From Oscillospiraceae bacterium (GTDB lineage Bacteria; Bacillota; Clostridia; Oscillospirales; UBA644): a DNA stretch of 64,000 nt. A program made the translations under genes and the position numbers. The stretch covers positions 1 to 64,000 of the forward strand of contig CACZQB010000055.1 of NCBI GenBank assembly GCA_902783255.1. The letters run 5' to 3'. Under the pieces are notes generated by a model that worked only from the letters and a program-made list of their open reading frames with translations, searched no databases and was not told where the DNA came from. Positions 35,844-44,261 of the stretch are shown piece by piece (the stretch's first letter is position 1; every line of letters starts with the position of its first letter).

Positions 35844-35872
35844 TTGATTTTTTCGGCAAAATGTAATATAAT
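35844..35872 (+). promoter_or_regulatory. Sigma-A-type promoter of the giant secreted protein gene
   Basis: TTGATT (35844-35849), 17 bases, TATAAT (35867-35872). An inverted repeat ACCCCTT/AAGGGGT (35813-35819 and 35838-35844) runs into the -35, which could be an operator. Confidence 0.75.
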
Positions 35873-35879
35873 ATACGCA

Positions 35880-36024
35880 AGGCAAAAGAAAAGAGGAGGG
35901 GGTAGTATCCTCAAAAAAGGAAAAATCCCCCGAAATCGGATCTTTGATGCCGAAAGTTTATTTTCAACTGTCTCGAAAAGATGAAAATCATGAAGAGACA
36001 AATTTTAAAGGAGGAAAACAATCC
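35880..36024 (+). promoter_or_regulatory. Long structured 5' leader of the giant secreted protein gene
   Basis: The leader of about 145 bases between promoter and ATG contains two overlapping pairings: GAGGA (35893-35897) with TCCTC (35908-35912), and GGGGG (35898-35902) with CCCCC (35927-35931). An early GGAGGGGG looks like a decoy ribosome site. The working site AAAGGAGG is at about 36007-36014. It could stabilise the mRNA or control translation. Confidence 0.4.
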
Positions 36025-39000
36025 ATGAGCAAAAAAATTATCTCTGCCATTCTTGTTATGGCGATGATAGTTTCTATGTCCGCTACCGCGATCATCGGCT
36101 CTCTGGGTGCAGCAGCAGCCACCGATTACGAAGCAGACAGAGCAACCCTTAAAGCTCTTATCGAGAAGCTCGTTAAATACGGTCCTGATCTCCAGGATCG
36201 CACAATGAACCTTCTTAAAGAAACCAAGCTTCTTACTTGGAACGACGATAAGAAAGAATATCAGGCACTCCTCGACCGTGACGGATTCTGGTCTGGCAGA
36301 GCTTATGACCAGGCATATTACATCTTCCTCGGCGAAGACGATACTCTCGGTCAGCACTTTGTTGATAACAACAGTATCAACATGAACGGCAAAGTTGTTT
36401 GGAGAAAAACACTCGAAGAAGGCGAAACCTACCTCGACCTCGCAAGCAAAAACGTCAGCGCTATCGTAGAATACGCTGCATCCGCTTGGTATTTCGGTCA
36501 GGACGCCAATAACGAAATCGTAGACCCCAGCTTCAACGAAGGCAGAAACGCAGTTGTTAAAGCCGCTATCGGTCTTATCAACTCCGTATTCGAAGCTCTC
36601 GCAAAAGAAGTCGGCTCCAACGTTAAACCTCTCGGTTACGACTCTATCTACTGGAGCGAAAGATACGCAGGTATCTTCGGTGAAACCGGTTTCTTCAATC
36701 AGTCCATCGGTTACAACCCCTACTACTACATCATCAACGATGATGACTACTGGTTCGACGCTATGTACTGGGGCGGCAACGCTCTCGGTCAGTATCCTGT
36801 AAGATGGTACACATTTGCAGAAGCTGATCAGCTTGCTAAACAGGAAGCTTTTGATTTCAACACAGCTCTCAGAACTCTCGCCATGAAGATCGGCGACGCT
36901 CCCAAAGGCATTATCTGGGCTCCGAACAATACAGAATTCGGCTCTCAGAGAGCAGCTCAGGAAGCAGCTCTTGTCTATAACGGCAACGGCGCAGGCGTTC
37001 TTTTCTGGGACTTCCTCGAAGGCGACTATGCTAAATTCCAGGCTATAATCGACAAACTCGTTGAAAAACTCATCGGCAAGATCGATATGTATTTCGGCGA
37101 CGCTGCTGATTTCTCAGCTCAGTATAAAGCATACCTCAAACTCGAAATCCTCGTAGACCTCTATGATAAATACATCAAAGACGTTTACAACAACATCTAT
37201 TCCTACACTTCCGCATCCGCAGCTCTTCTCAACGACGTTCTTTATGCTAAACGCATAATCGAATACGTAAGAGAAAAAGACAGCAATGCAAGACTTATGG
37301 TTCTTGCTCTTACCGACTTCAACTCTCTTATCGCTAAGATCGAAGCCGGCATCAAAGCAGCTGCTCCGAAGAACGATTACCAGAAACTCGATGCTGCCAA
37401 CATCGGCGAAGGCACCGAACTCGTAAGAAAAGCTGAAGCTCTTCTTAAGAACTGGGATTGGTCCGGCAAAAAAGACGACGATCCTTATAAGATCGCTTGG
37501 GTAAGACTCAACGCTGCAAAAGAAGATCTCAAAACAATGCTTCCCGCTGCAGCAGGCGAATCTGTTCTTATAATAGTTCCCGCTGACACCCGTTCCATCA
37601 AACCCCTTATCGGCGTTGATGTTAAGAACGACAGAGTAACCGTTGAGTTCACTCCCAACTACTACTCTTACTGGAAATTCCGCGCTATCCTTATCGCAGC
37701 TCTCGACGCATTCAACGACAGACTTACAGCAGCTACTCTTCCCGATGTAGCTACAACACTTCCTGTTGACGCTGAATCCGTTGTAAACGAGATCAACAAA
37801 TATGCGTTCCTCGCAGGTATCGTTGGTCCTATCCTTAAATATAACAAAGATACAAAGACTATCGAAGATATTCCGTACGTTGATGCAAACAACAATCCCA
37901 CCAACGCTCACAGAGCATCCAAGACATACTCTTTCTACCTCTTTGATTATGTTAAATCCGCAGACATCACCTATCCGAATACTCACGCTATGGCTCTTCT
38001 CGCCTCCAACGTAACGGACGGCTCCGGAGAGAACAGAGACGGTATCGGTGACGAACTCAAGGCTGTAACAAGCATATACGAACAGGTTGTCGGCTATGCT
38101 CGCGGCAACAACACCCATGAAAACAACAGCAACGATAAGTTCACTGAAGAACTCATGAACTATGACTGGCTCAATGTTGACTGGGCTACATCTAACGGTC
38201 TTGAACTCAACTTCAAAGAAGAAGCTAGCCTCTTCCTCAACCAGGATGTTGCTATCGACAGCGTATATAACTTCCTCGAAACTCTCTTCACAGTAGCAAG
38301 AGATGCAAGAGATCACTTTGATCCCAAAGCTTCTACTCTCGTAGGCTTTGACTGGACAATTCCCGATGCTGTAGAACTTACAGACGCAACCTCCACAGGT
38401 TACATCGGAAGAATCCGTTCTGCTCTCAAACTTCTCACTGCAGACATCACCAAACTCGTTCAGATCTACGGTTGGGTATTCTACAACGTAGCTCAGGTTC
38501 TTGGTTGGGATTATGATGTAAACGGCGACGGACGCACAGTTCTTCTTACGAAGATCGAAGACGGTCCTCTCGCTGCAATCCTCCCCTGCATCACCGATGC
38601 AAACGTTTCATCTGAAAAATCTTACGGTTCTAAAGATGGCGAAGAATCTAACTATCCTGAAGGATTCTTCAAGAAAGCTAAATCCGCAGGTCTCGCTCTT
38701 GAAAGACTGCTCGCTCAGAACATCAACGAAACACCTGCAACTAAATCCTCTATCATCAAAGCTTACGATAACTTTGTAAAAGCTCTCAAAGCTTACATCC
38801 TTACCGAAGCAGGCGCTGCTAAATTCGACGAATTCGTTGACGACGTATACTATGTTGTTGACCACTTCTTCGGCGAAGCTGACAGCTACAACTACAACGA
38901 ACTCTACCAGAAGCTCGCTTCCGGTACTAACACCATCTTTGCTAACAAACTCATCGACGCTAAGAACTGCTACCAGTACTTCCAGATGAAGTTTGAACAT

Positions 39001-40311
39001 GCCGTTGAAGATAAACATGAAACAAACGCTATGTTTAACCTCTACTACGGCAAGACAGACGCTTTCGGTGAAGGCGGCAGCACAGTTGCTCCTCTCGAAG
39101 TAAACTACATCAAACCTCTCGAAGCTCTCATTGCTAACAACAACGTATCCGGCTACACTCGTGACTTCGCTGATAAATATCAGGAAATCAGAAGAATCGC
39201 TGCTCTCATCCGTGGCTGCATCTACGGTAACAGCGCTGACGGTTACACAGTTGAATTCAATGACCTCAGAGATATGCCTGTTTGGTTCGCAGAAAAAGTT
39301 CTTAACGAACTCACCTCTGCTTGGGCTGACAGAGCTAACTACACCACCGCAGGTCTCGTAGCATACAAAGCTGACCTCGAAGCTCTCCTCCGTGAAGCTG
39401 ACGGCAAGAACGTATATGCTTACAAGACAAATACAGACGAATCCAAGGCAATCTGGGATGCATTCGTAGAAGCATACAGAAACGCTCAGTACGTTGCTCT
39501 TGATACAAGATGCCCGAAGGCTGACGTTGACAATGCTGTTGCTGCTCTCAAGGCTGCTATGGCTAACCTCGCTAAGATCGAAGCTGTTGACGGCGCTGCT
39601 GATAAAGACACCCTCGCTGCTAAGATCGCTGAAGCTGAAGCTCTCTTTGCACGTGCAAACGTAACCGAAGACAAAGCAGCTAAAGATAACCTCGTAGTTG
39701 CTATCTCCGAAGCTAAGAAAGCTCTCCAGTTCACAATCACGGTTCTCAACTCCAATGATCTTGAAACTGTAATCAAGAATCTTGATAACGCTATCAATGC
39801 TCTCACCAAGTCTATGTACACCGGTAAAGACCTCAGAAAAGACACCAAAGTTCTCGAACTCCAGGTTGTTGTTGATCTCTATACCGAAGGTTCCTACAGA
39901 AAGTTCGCTAACGCTGTAGAAGCTGCATACGCTATGGCTGAAGCTGACACCGCTACCGAATCCGCTATGAAGAATGCATACAAAGCAGTTGCTGACAGAT
40001 TTGCAGACCTCAAACTCGCTCCGGTAGAAGAACCCGTTCAGGAACCCGAAGTCGTTATCGTTGAAGTAGAAAAACCGTCTGTTGTTCTCGAACAGGCTAA
40101 GGCTATCTACAAAGAAGCTAACGACGGATATGCAAAAGCAGTTGAAGGCTGCACCGCTGATACCGCTGCTGCATACAAGGCTGCTATCGACACTCTGAAG
40201 GCTGACATTGATAAAGAAGCTGACGACGCTAAACTCCTCGCTTCCATCATCACCCTTAACCTCGCTAAGGCTGCCCTCACTGTTGATGTACCTGAAACAA
40301 TTGATGACTGA
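36025..40311 (+). CDS. Giant secreted protein, unknown family, with C-terminal FIVAR-like helical repeats
   Basis: The 1428-residue exported protein belongs to no family I recognise. I start it at ATG 36025, which has AAAGGAGG 10 bases upstream and gives a clean signal peptide (KKIISAILVMAMIVS... cleaved near residue 31, GAAAA|TDY). Residues 32 to about 1110 are mixed helical, rich in Tyr, Asp, Asn and Ala, with a single Ca-loop-like DVNGDGRT. From about 1117 to 1420 there are roughly four 65-residue three-helix units resembling FIVAR/albumin-binding-type repeats, with a Pro/Glu linker near 1335-1352. It has no LPXTG, SLH or membrane anchor and only a handful of cysteines. Codons are strongly restricted (GCT/GCA for Ala, AAC, ATC, CTC, AGA), a mark of very high expression. 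It may be a major surface-layer or matrix protein; this is inference. Confidence 0.85.
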   Translation: MSKKIISAILVMAMIVSMSATAIIGSLGAAAATDYEADRATLKALIEKLVKYGPDLQDRTMNLLKETKLLTWNDDKKEYQALLDRDGFWSGRAYDQAYYIFLGEDDTLGQHFVDNNSINMNGKVVWRKTLEEGETYLDLASKNVSAIVEYAASAWYFGQDANNEIVDPSFNEGRNAVVKAAIGLINSVFEALAKEVGSNVKPLGYDSIYWSERYAGIFGETGFFNQSIGYNPYYYIINDDDYWFDAMYWGGNALGQYPVRWYTFAEADQLAKQEAFDFNTALRTLAMKIGDAPKGIIWAPNNTEFGSQRAAQEAALVYNGNGAGVLFWDFLEGDYAKFQAIIDKLVEKLIGKIDMYFGDAADFSAQYKAYLKLEILVDLYDKYIKDVYNNIYSYTSASAALLNDVLYAKRIIEYVREKDSNARLMVLALTDFNSLIAKIEAGIKAAAPKNDYQKLDAANIGEGTELVRKAEALLKNWDWSGKKDDDPYKIAWVRLNAAKEDLKTMLPAAAGESVLIIVPADTRSIKPLIGVDVKNDRVTVEFTPNYYSYWKFRAILIAALDAFNDRLTAATLPDVATTLPVDAESVVNEINKYAFLAGIVGPILKYNKDTKTIEDIPYVDANNNPTNAHRASKTYSFYLFDYVKSADITYPNTHAMALLASNVTDGSGENRDGIGDELKAVTSIYEQVVGYARGNNTHENNSNDKFTEELMNYDWLNVDWATSNGLELNFKEEASLFLNQDVAIDSVYNFLETLFTVARDARDHFDPKASTLVGFDWTIPDAVELTDATSTGYIGRIRSALKLLTADITKLVQIYGWVFYNVAQVLGWDYDVNGDGRTVLLTKIEDGPLAAILPCITDANVSSEKSYGSKDGEESNYPEGFFKKAKSAGLALERLLAQNINETPATKSSIIKAYDNFVKALKAYILTEAGAAKFDEFVDDVYYVVDHFFGEADSYNYNELYQKLASGTNTIFANKLIDAKNCYQYFQMKFEHAVEDKHETNAMFNLYYGKTDAFGEGGSTVAPLEVNYIKPLEALIANNNVSGYTRDFADKYQEIRRIAALIRGCIYGNSADGYTVEFNDLRDMPVWFAEKVLNELTSAWADRANYTTAGLVAYKADLEALLREADGKNVYAYKTNTDESKAIWDAFVEAYRNAQYVALDTRCPKADVDNAVAALKAAMANLAKIEAVDGAADKDTLAAKIAEAEALFARANVTEDKAAKDNLVVAISEAKKALQFTITVLNSNDLETVIKNLDNAINALTKSMYTGKDLRKDTKVLELQVVVDLYTEGSYRKFANAVEAAYAMAEADTATESAMKNAYKAVADRFADLKLAPVEEPVQEPEVVIVEVEKPSVVLEQAKAIYKEANDGYAKAVEGCTADTAAAYKAAIDTLKADIDKEADDAKLLASIITLNLAKAALTVDVPETIDD

Positions 40312-40353
40312 TAAGTTTTCTTCCTTATAAATCGAAATAACTTTCAGCATAAA

Positions 40354-40386
40354 GGAAGTCCCTGCGGCATTGCCGCAGGGACTTCT
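40354..40386 (+). terminator. Strong hairpin after the giant secreted protein gene
   Basis: GAAGTCCCTGCGG (40355-40367) pairs with CCGCAGGGACTTC (40373-40385), a 13-bp stem with a 5-base loop. There is little T after it, so it may also protect the mRNA 3' end. Confidence 0.75.
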
Positions 40387-40454
40387 GCTATATAAAGAGC
40401 ATCTTCCGGTGTTTCGAAAACTGCATAAAATTCAAAAAAAGCAATAAATCCCCC

Positions 40455-40483
40455 TTGTAAAAAAAAGTAATCTGTGATATAAT
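40455..40483 (+). promoter_or_regulatory. Sigma-A-type promoter for asnA-asnS
   Basis: TTGTAA (40455-40460), 17 bases, TATAAT (40478-40483). The leader is only about 55 bases, too short for a T-box. CCCCTT at 40451 and AAGGGG at 40512 flank the promoter, echoing the inverted repeat before the giant gene. Confidence 0.65.
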
Positions 40484-40544
40484 ATAATGTAATATAATTA
40501 TTTTTTATAAAAAGGGGAGCGGCAAACAAACCGCGAAAAACCGT

Positions 40545-41549
40545 ATGGGTCTTATAATTCCCAAAGATTACAATCCGTTTTTATCGCTTCGTCAAACACA
40601 GAAAGCCGTAAAAATAATTAAAGATGTTTTTGAAATAGAGCTGTCGAAGCTCCTTAATCTGGAGCGTGTTTCTGCCCCGCTGTTTGTTTATAAAGACAGC
40701 GGTCTGAATGACGATCTTAACGGAACCGAAACACCCGTATCGTTCGATTTTGACGGCCGCAGAGCTGAAATCGTTCATTCTCTTGCCAAATGGAAGAGAT
40801 ACGCGCTGAAAAAATACGGTTTTGAACCTCATCGCGGTATTTATGCCGACATGAACGCTATCCGCGCCGATGAAGAGGTCGATAATTTCCATTCTATATA
40901 CGTTGACCAGTGGGACTGGGAGGTCGTTATCAACCGTGAGGACCGTAATATCGCTTTTCTTAAAGAAACAGTCCGAAAAATAGTCTGCGCTATTCATGAT
41001 ACATGGGAAATACTCAATAAAACATATTCAAAAGCCCAGACATCTTTTACGCACGACAATGATGTGTTTTTTATCTCGTCTCAGGAACTGGAGGATATGT
41101 TTCCGTCACTCACGCCGAAAGAGCGTGAAAACGAAATAACGAAGGCTCACCCGATAGTTTTTATTATGCAGATAGGCGACAAGCTGAAAAGCGGCAAGCC
41201 TCATGACGGCAGAGCTCCCGACTACGACGACTGGCAGCTTAACGGCGACCTTATCTACCGTTTTGAACCGCTTGACACTTCTATCGAAATAATGTCTATG
41301 GGTATTCGGGTTGACGAAAAATCGATGGCGCAGCAGCTGAAAAAGGCAGGAGCTGAAGAAAGACGAAATCTTCCTTTTCACCGCGAGCTTCTTGCCGGCA
41401 ATATGCCTCTTACCGTAGGCGGAGGCATCGGTCAGTCAAGACTGTGCATGCTGCTTTTGCAAAAAGCGCACATAGGCGAAGTTCAGGTCTCACTGTGGCC
41501 CGATGAAATGCGTGAAATATGCGAAAATAACAATATGAAATTACTGTAA
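40545..41549 (+). CDS. asnA: Aspartate-ammonia ligase
   Basis: The 334-residue AsnA makes asparagine from aspartate, ammonia and ATP. It is related to class II aminoacyl-tRNA synthetases. The start PKDYNPFLSLRQTQKAVK, the LERVSAPLFV segment, QWDWEVVI and the motif-3 GGGIGQSRLCMLLLQK near the C-terminus are all diagnostic. Length is normal. It is the first gene of a group that also charges asparagine to tRNA (asnS) and handles aspartate (aminotransferase, purB). Confidence 0.97.
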   Translation: MGLIIPKDYNPFLSLRQTQKAVKIIKDVFEIELSKLLNLERVSAPLFVYKDSGLNDDLNGTETPVSFDFDGRRAEIVHSLAKWKRYALKKYGFEPHRGIYADMNAIRADEEVDNFHSIYVDQWDWEVVINREDRNIAFLKETVRKIVCAIHDTWEILNKTYSKAQTSFTHDNDVFFISSQELEDMFPSLTPKERENEITKAHPIVFIMQIGDKLKSGKPHDGRAPDYDDWQLNGDLIYRFEPLDTSIEIMSMGIRVDEKSMAQQLKKAGAEERRNLPFHRELLAGNMPLTVGGGIGQSRLCMLLLQKAHIGEVQVSLWPDEMREICENNNMKLL

Positions 41550-41567
41550 TCAAGGCAGGGAAATACA

Positions 41568-42956
41568 ATGACAGCTATAAAAGAAATTTATGCCGATATC
41601 TCGGCATTTGACGGCAAATCCGTATCCGTTGCGGGCTGGGTCCGCACCGTTCGAGACTCTAAGGCGTTCGGATTTATAGAACTTAACGACGGAAGCTGCT
41701 TCCGTTCAACGCAGATAGTTTTTGAAGAGGCTAAGCTCGACAATTACAAGCAGATCGCAAAACTCAACGTAGGAGCTTCCGTGAGAGTTGAAGGAAAAGT
41801 TGTTGCGACGCCTGAAATGAAACAGCCTTTTGAGATAAAGGCAGAAAAAATTGAAGTGGAAGGCGAGTCAACGCCCGATTACCCGCTGCAAAAAAAGCGT
41901 CACTCGCTCGAATTCTTGCGCGATATCGCATATCTTCGCCCCAGAACGAATACGTTTTCTGCAGTCTTCCGCGTCCGTTCCGCCGCGGCGCAGGCGATCC
42001 ATAAGTTTTTTGCCGAAAGAGGATTTGTTTATGTAAACACGCCGCTCATCACGGGCAGCGACTGTGAAGGCGCGGGCGAAATGTTTAAGGTCACGACTTT
42101 TGATTTTGACAATATCCCCAAAACAGAAGACGGCAAGGTTGATTATTCAAAGGACTTTTTCGGAAAATCCGCAAACCTTACCGTTTCCGGTCAGCTTAAC
42201 GCCGAAACTTTCGCTCTTGCTTTCGGCAAGGTTTATACTTTCGGTCCCACTTTCCGCGCAGAGGTAAGCTATACCGCGCGCCACGCGGCGGAATTCTGGA
42301 TGATCGAGCCCGAAATAGCTTTCGCCGATCTTTCGGACGAAATGGATCTTTCCCGCGATATGATAAAATACGTTATCGCGTACGTTCTTGAAAACTGTCC
42401 CGACGATATGAAATTCTTCAACGATTTTATCGATAAAGGGCTTATTGAACGCCTTACTGCGCTGCTTGACGCTGACTTCGTCCGTCTGCCGTATACCGAG
42501 GCGATAAAAATACTCGAAAAGAATAAAGACAACTTTGAATATCCCGTTTTCTGGGGCTGCGACCTTCAGACCGAACATGAAAGGTTCCTCACCGAGCAGA
42601 TATACAAAGCGCCCGTATTTGTAACGGATTATCCCAAGGAGATCAAGGCGTTTTATATGCGCCTTAACGATGACGGCAAAACTGTTGCGGCGGCAGACCT
42701 TCTTGTGCCCGGCGTAGGCGAGCTTGTCGGCGGAAGTCAGCGTGAAGAAAGACTTGACGTTCTTCGTGAAAGAATGGCTCAGCTCGGTCTTGACGAAAAG
42801 GATTACTGGTGGTATCTCGATCTGAGAAAATACGGCGGAACAAAGCATGCCGGCTTCGGTCTCGGTTTTGAGAGACTAATAATGTATCTTACGGGAATGT
42901 CGAACATAAGAGACGTAATTCCGTTCCCGAGAACAGCGGGAAATGCGGAATATTAA
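41568..42956 (+). CDS. asnS: Asparaginyl-tRNA synthetase
   Basis: The 462-residue class IIb synthetase has an N-terminal OB-fold anticodon-binding domain (about 1-110, [23 protein letters not shown]). The catalytic core carries motif 2 ([22 protein letters not shown]) and motif 3 ([15 protein letters not shown]). The AsnRS rather than AspRS identity rests on this core pattern and on pairing with asnA. Presence of AsnRS means asparaginyl-tRNA is made directly. It lies 18 bases after asnA. Confidence 0.97.
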   Translation: MTAIKEIYADISAFDGKSVSVAGWVRTVRDSKAFGFIELNDGSCFRSTQIVFEEAKLDNYKQIAKLNVGASVRVEGKVVATPEMKQPFEIKAEKIEVEGESTPDYPLQKKRHSLEFLRDIAYLRPRTNTFSAVFRVRSAAAQAIHKFFAERGFVYVNTPLITGSDCEGAGEMFKVTTFDFDNIPKTEDGKVDYSKDFFGKSANLTVSGQLNAETFALAFGKVYTFGPTFRAEVSYTARHAAEFWMIEPEIAFADLSDEMDLSRDMIKYVIAYVLENCPDDMKFFNDFIDKGLIERLTALLDADFVRLPYTEAIKILEKNKDNFEYPVFWGCDLQTEHERFLTEQIYKAPVFVTDYPKEIKAFYMRLNDDGKTVAAADLLVPGVGELVGGSQREERLDVLRERMAQLGLDEKDYWWYLDLRKYGGTKHAGFGLGFERLIMYLTGMSNIRDVIPFPRTAGNAEY

Positions 42957-42971
42957 ACCGGAGGATCTGAT

Positions 42972-44246
42972 ATGCATAATTATTCAAAGCAGGAACTTCT
43001 TGAAATCAAAAGCGACCTTGAGGCGAAATATAACAGATACAAATCTCTCGGTCTGTCGCTTGATATGTCACGAGGTAATCCGAGCCGCGAACAGCTTGAT
43101 ATTTCTACCCCAATGCTTACCGTTCTTCAGTCTGCCGAGGACTGCATAGACGAAACAGGGTTCGACTGCCGTAATTACGGTATCCTTGACGGTATCCCAG
43201 AGGCAAAAAAGCTATTTTCAGAGCTGATGAATACATCGTCCGTCGATGAGATCATCATAGGCGGCAACAGCAGTCTGAATATGATGTATGATAATATCGT
43301 CCGTGCGATGATATTCGGCGTATACGGCGGCGAAAAACCGTGGTCTGCGTGCGATTCCATCAAATTTTTATGCCCTGTGCCGGGTTATGACCGTCATTTC
43401 AGAATCTGCGAAACGCTCGGTATAGAAATGATAAGCGTTCCGCTGCTTGCGGACGGTCCCGATATGGATATGGTAGAAAAACTTGTCGCCGAAGACGAAA
43501 CGATCAAGGGTATATGGTGCGTTCCGAAATATTCCAATCCGACGGGTATCACTTACAGTTCCGAAACGGTGCGCCGTTTTGCGATGTTAAAGCCAAAAGC
43601 AAAAGATTTCCGTGTTTTCTGGGATAACGCATACTCCCTTCACGATATTTCCGGCAGAAGCGATATTCTTCTGAACGTGCTTGAAGAGGCGAAAAAATAC
43701 GGAAACGGCGATATGATATATAAATTCATGTCTACGTCCAAAGTATCTTTTCCCGGAGCGGGCGTTGCGGCAATGGCAGCGTCAAAAAACAATATCGATT
43801 TTATAAAAAAGCTGATGGGCGTTCAAACTATCGGTTACGATAAGCTCAATCAGCTGCGCCATGTTCGTTATTTTAAGGACGCAGAGGGTGTCCGCAGGCA
43901 GATGCAGCGGCATGCCGAGATAATAAAGCCGAAATTTGCTATAGTTTTGTATATTCTCGAAAAAGAGATATCTGATATCGCAACATGGTCAAACCCCAAC
44001 GGCGGATATTTTATCTCGCTCACAGTTCCCGACGGCTGTGCAAAAAGAGTTGTTACGCTTATGAAAGAGGCAGGCGTAAAAATGACTCCTTCAGGCGCAA
44101 CATTCCCTTACGGCGTAGATCCGAAAGACAACAATATACGCATAGCCCCCACACATCCGCCCGTTTCGGATCTTCAGACAGCCGCCGAAATACTCTGCGT
44201 ATGCGTTCGTATGGCGGCAACGGAAAAAGCGCTGAGCGAAAAATAA
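42972..44246 (+). CDS. Aspartate-aminotransferase-like PLP enzyme (class I, MocR-related subgroup)
   Basis: The 424-residue fold-type-I PLP enzyme contains SRGNPSREQLD, the GGNSSLNMM phosphate-binding turn, FWDNAYSLHD with the PLP-ring aspartate, and FMSTSKVSFPGAGVA with the Schiff-base lysine. This sequence style matches the bacterial aspartate aminotransferase subgroup 1c. It would supply aspartate for asnA and purB on either side. The substrate is an inference from family and context; alanine or kynurenine-type activity cannot be excluded. GGAGG precedes the ATG. Confidence 0.85.
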   Translation: MHNYSKQELLEIKSDLEAKYNRYKSLGLSLDMSRGNPSREQLDISTPMLTVLQSAEDCIDETGFDCRNYGILDGIPEAKKLFSELMNTSSVDEIIIGGNSSLNMMYDNIVRAMIFGVYGGEKPWSACDSIKFLCPVPGYDRHFRICETLGIEMISVPLLADGPDMDMVEKLVAEDETIKGIWCVPKYSNPTGITYSSETVRRFAMLKPKAKDFRVFWDNAYSLHDISGRSDILLNVLEEAKKYGNGDMIYKFMSTSKVSFPGAGVAAMAASKNNIDFIKKLMGVQTIGYDKLNQLRHVRYFKDAEGVRRQMQRHAEIIKPKFAIVLYILEKEISDIATWSNPNGGYFISLTVPDGCAKRVVTLMKEAGVKMTPSGATFPYGVDPKDNNIRIAPTHPPVSDLQTAAEILCVCVRMAATEKALSEK

Positions 44247-44261
44247 TTTAAGGAGTGCCTT

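Noticed and set aside
35751..35984. 77-codon frame in the regulatory region before the giant gene
   Set aside because: It runs through the promoter and leader, so it could not be transcribed whole from that promoter, and it lacks a ribosome site.
37114..38316. Open frame of 400 codons on the minus strand inside the giant gene
   Set aside because: Same codon-bias effect; no start context and no recognisable protein features.
38608..40350. Open frame of 580 codons on the minus strand opposite the giant secreted protein gene
   Set aside because: It arises from the biased codons of the plus-strand gene. It has no ribosome site, its composition is dominated by Ser, Val and Phe, and the plus-strand protein has a clear signal peptide and promoter.
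40484..40544. T-box or other tRNA-sensing leader before asnA-asnS
   Set aside because: The leader is only about 55 bases and has no specifier stem or T-box sequence.
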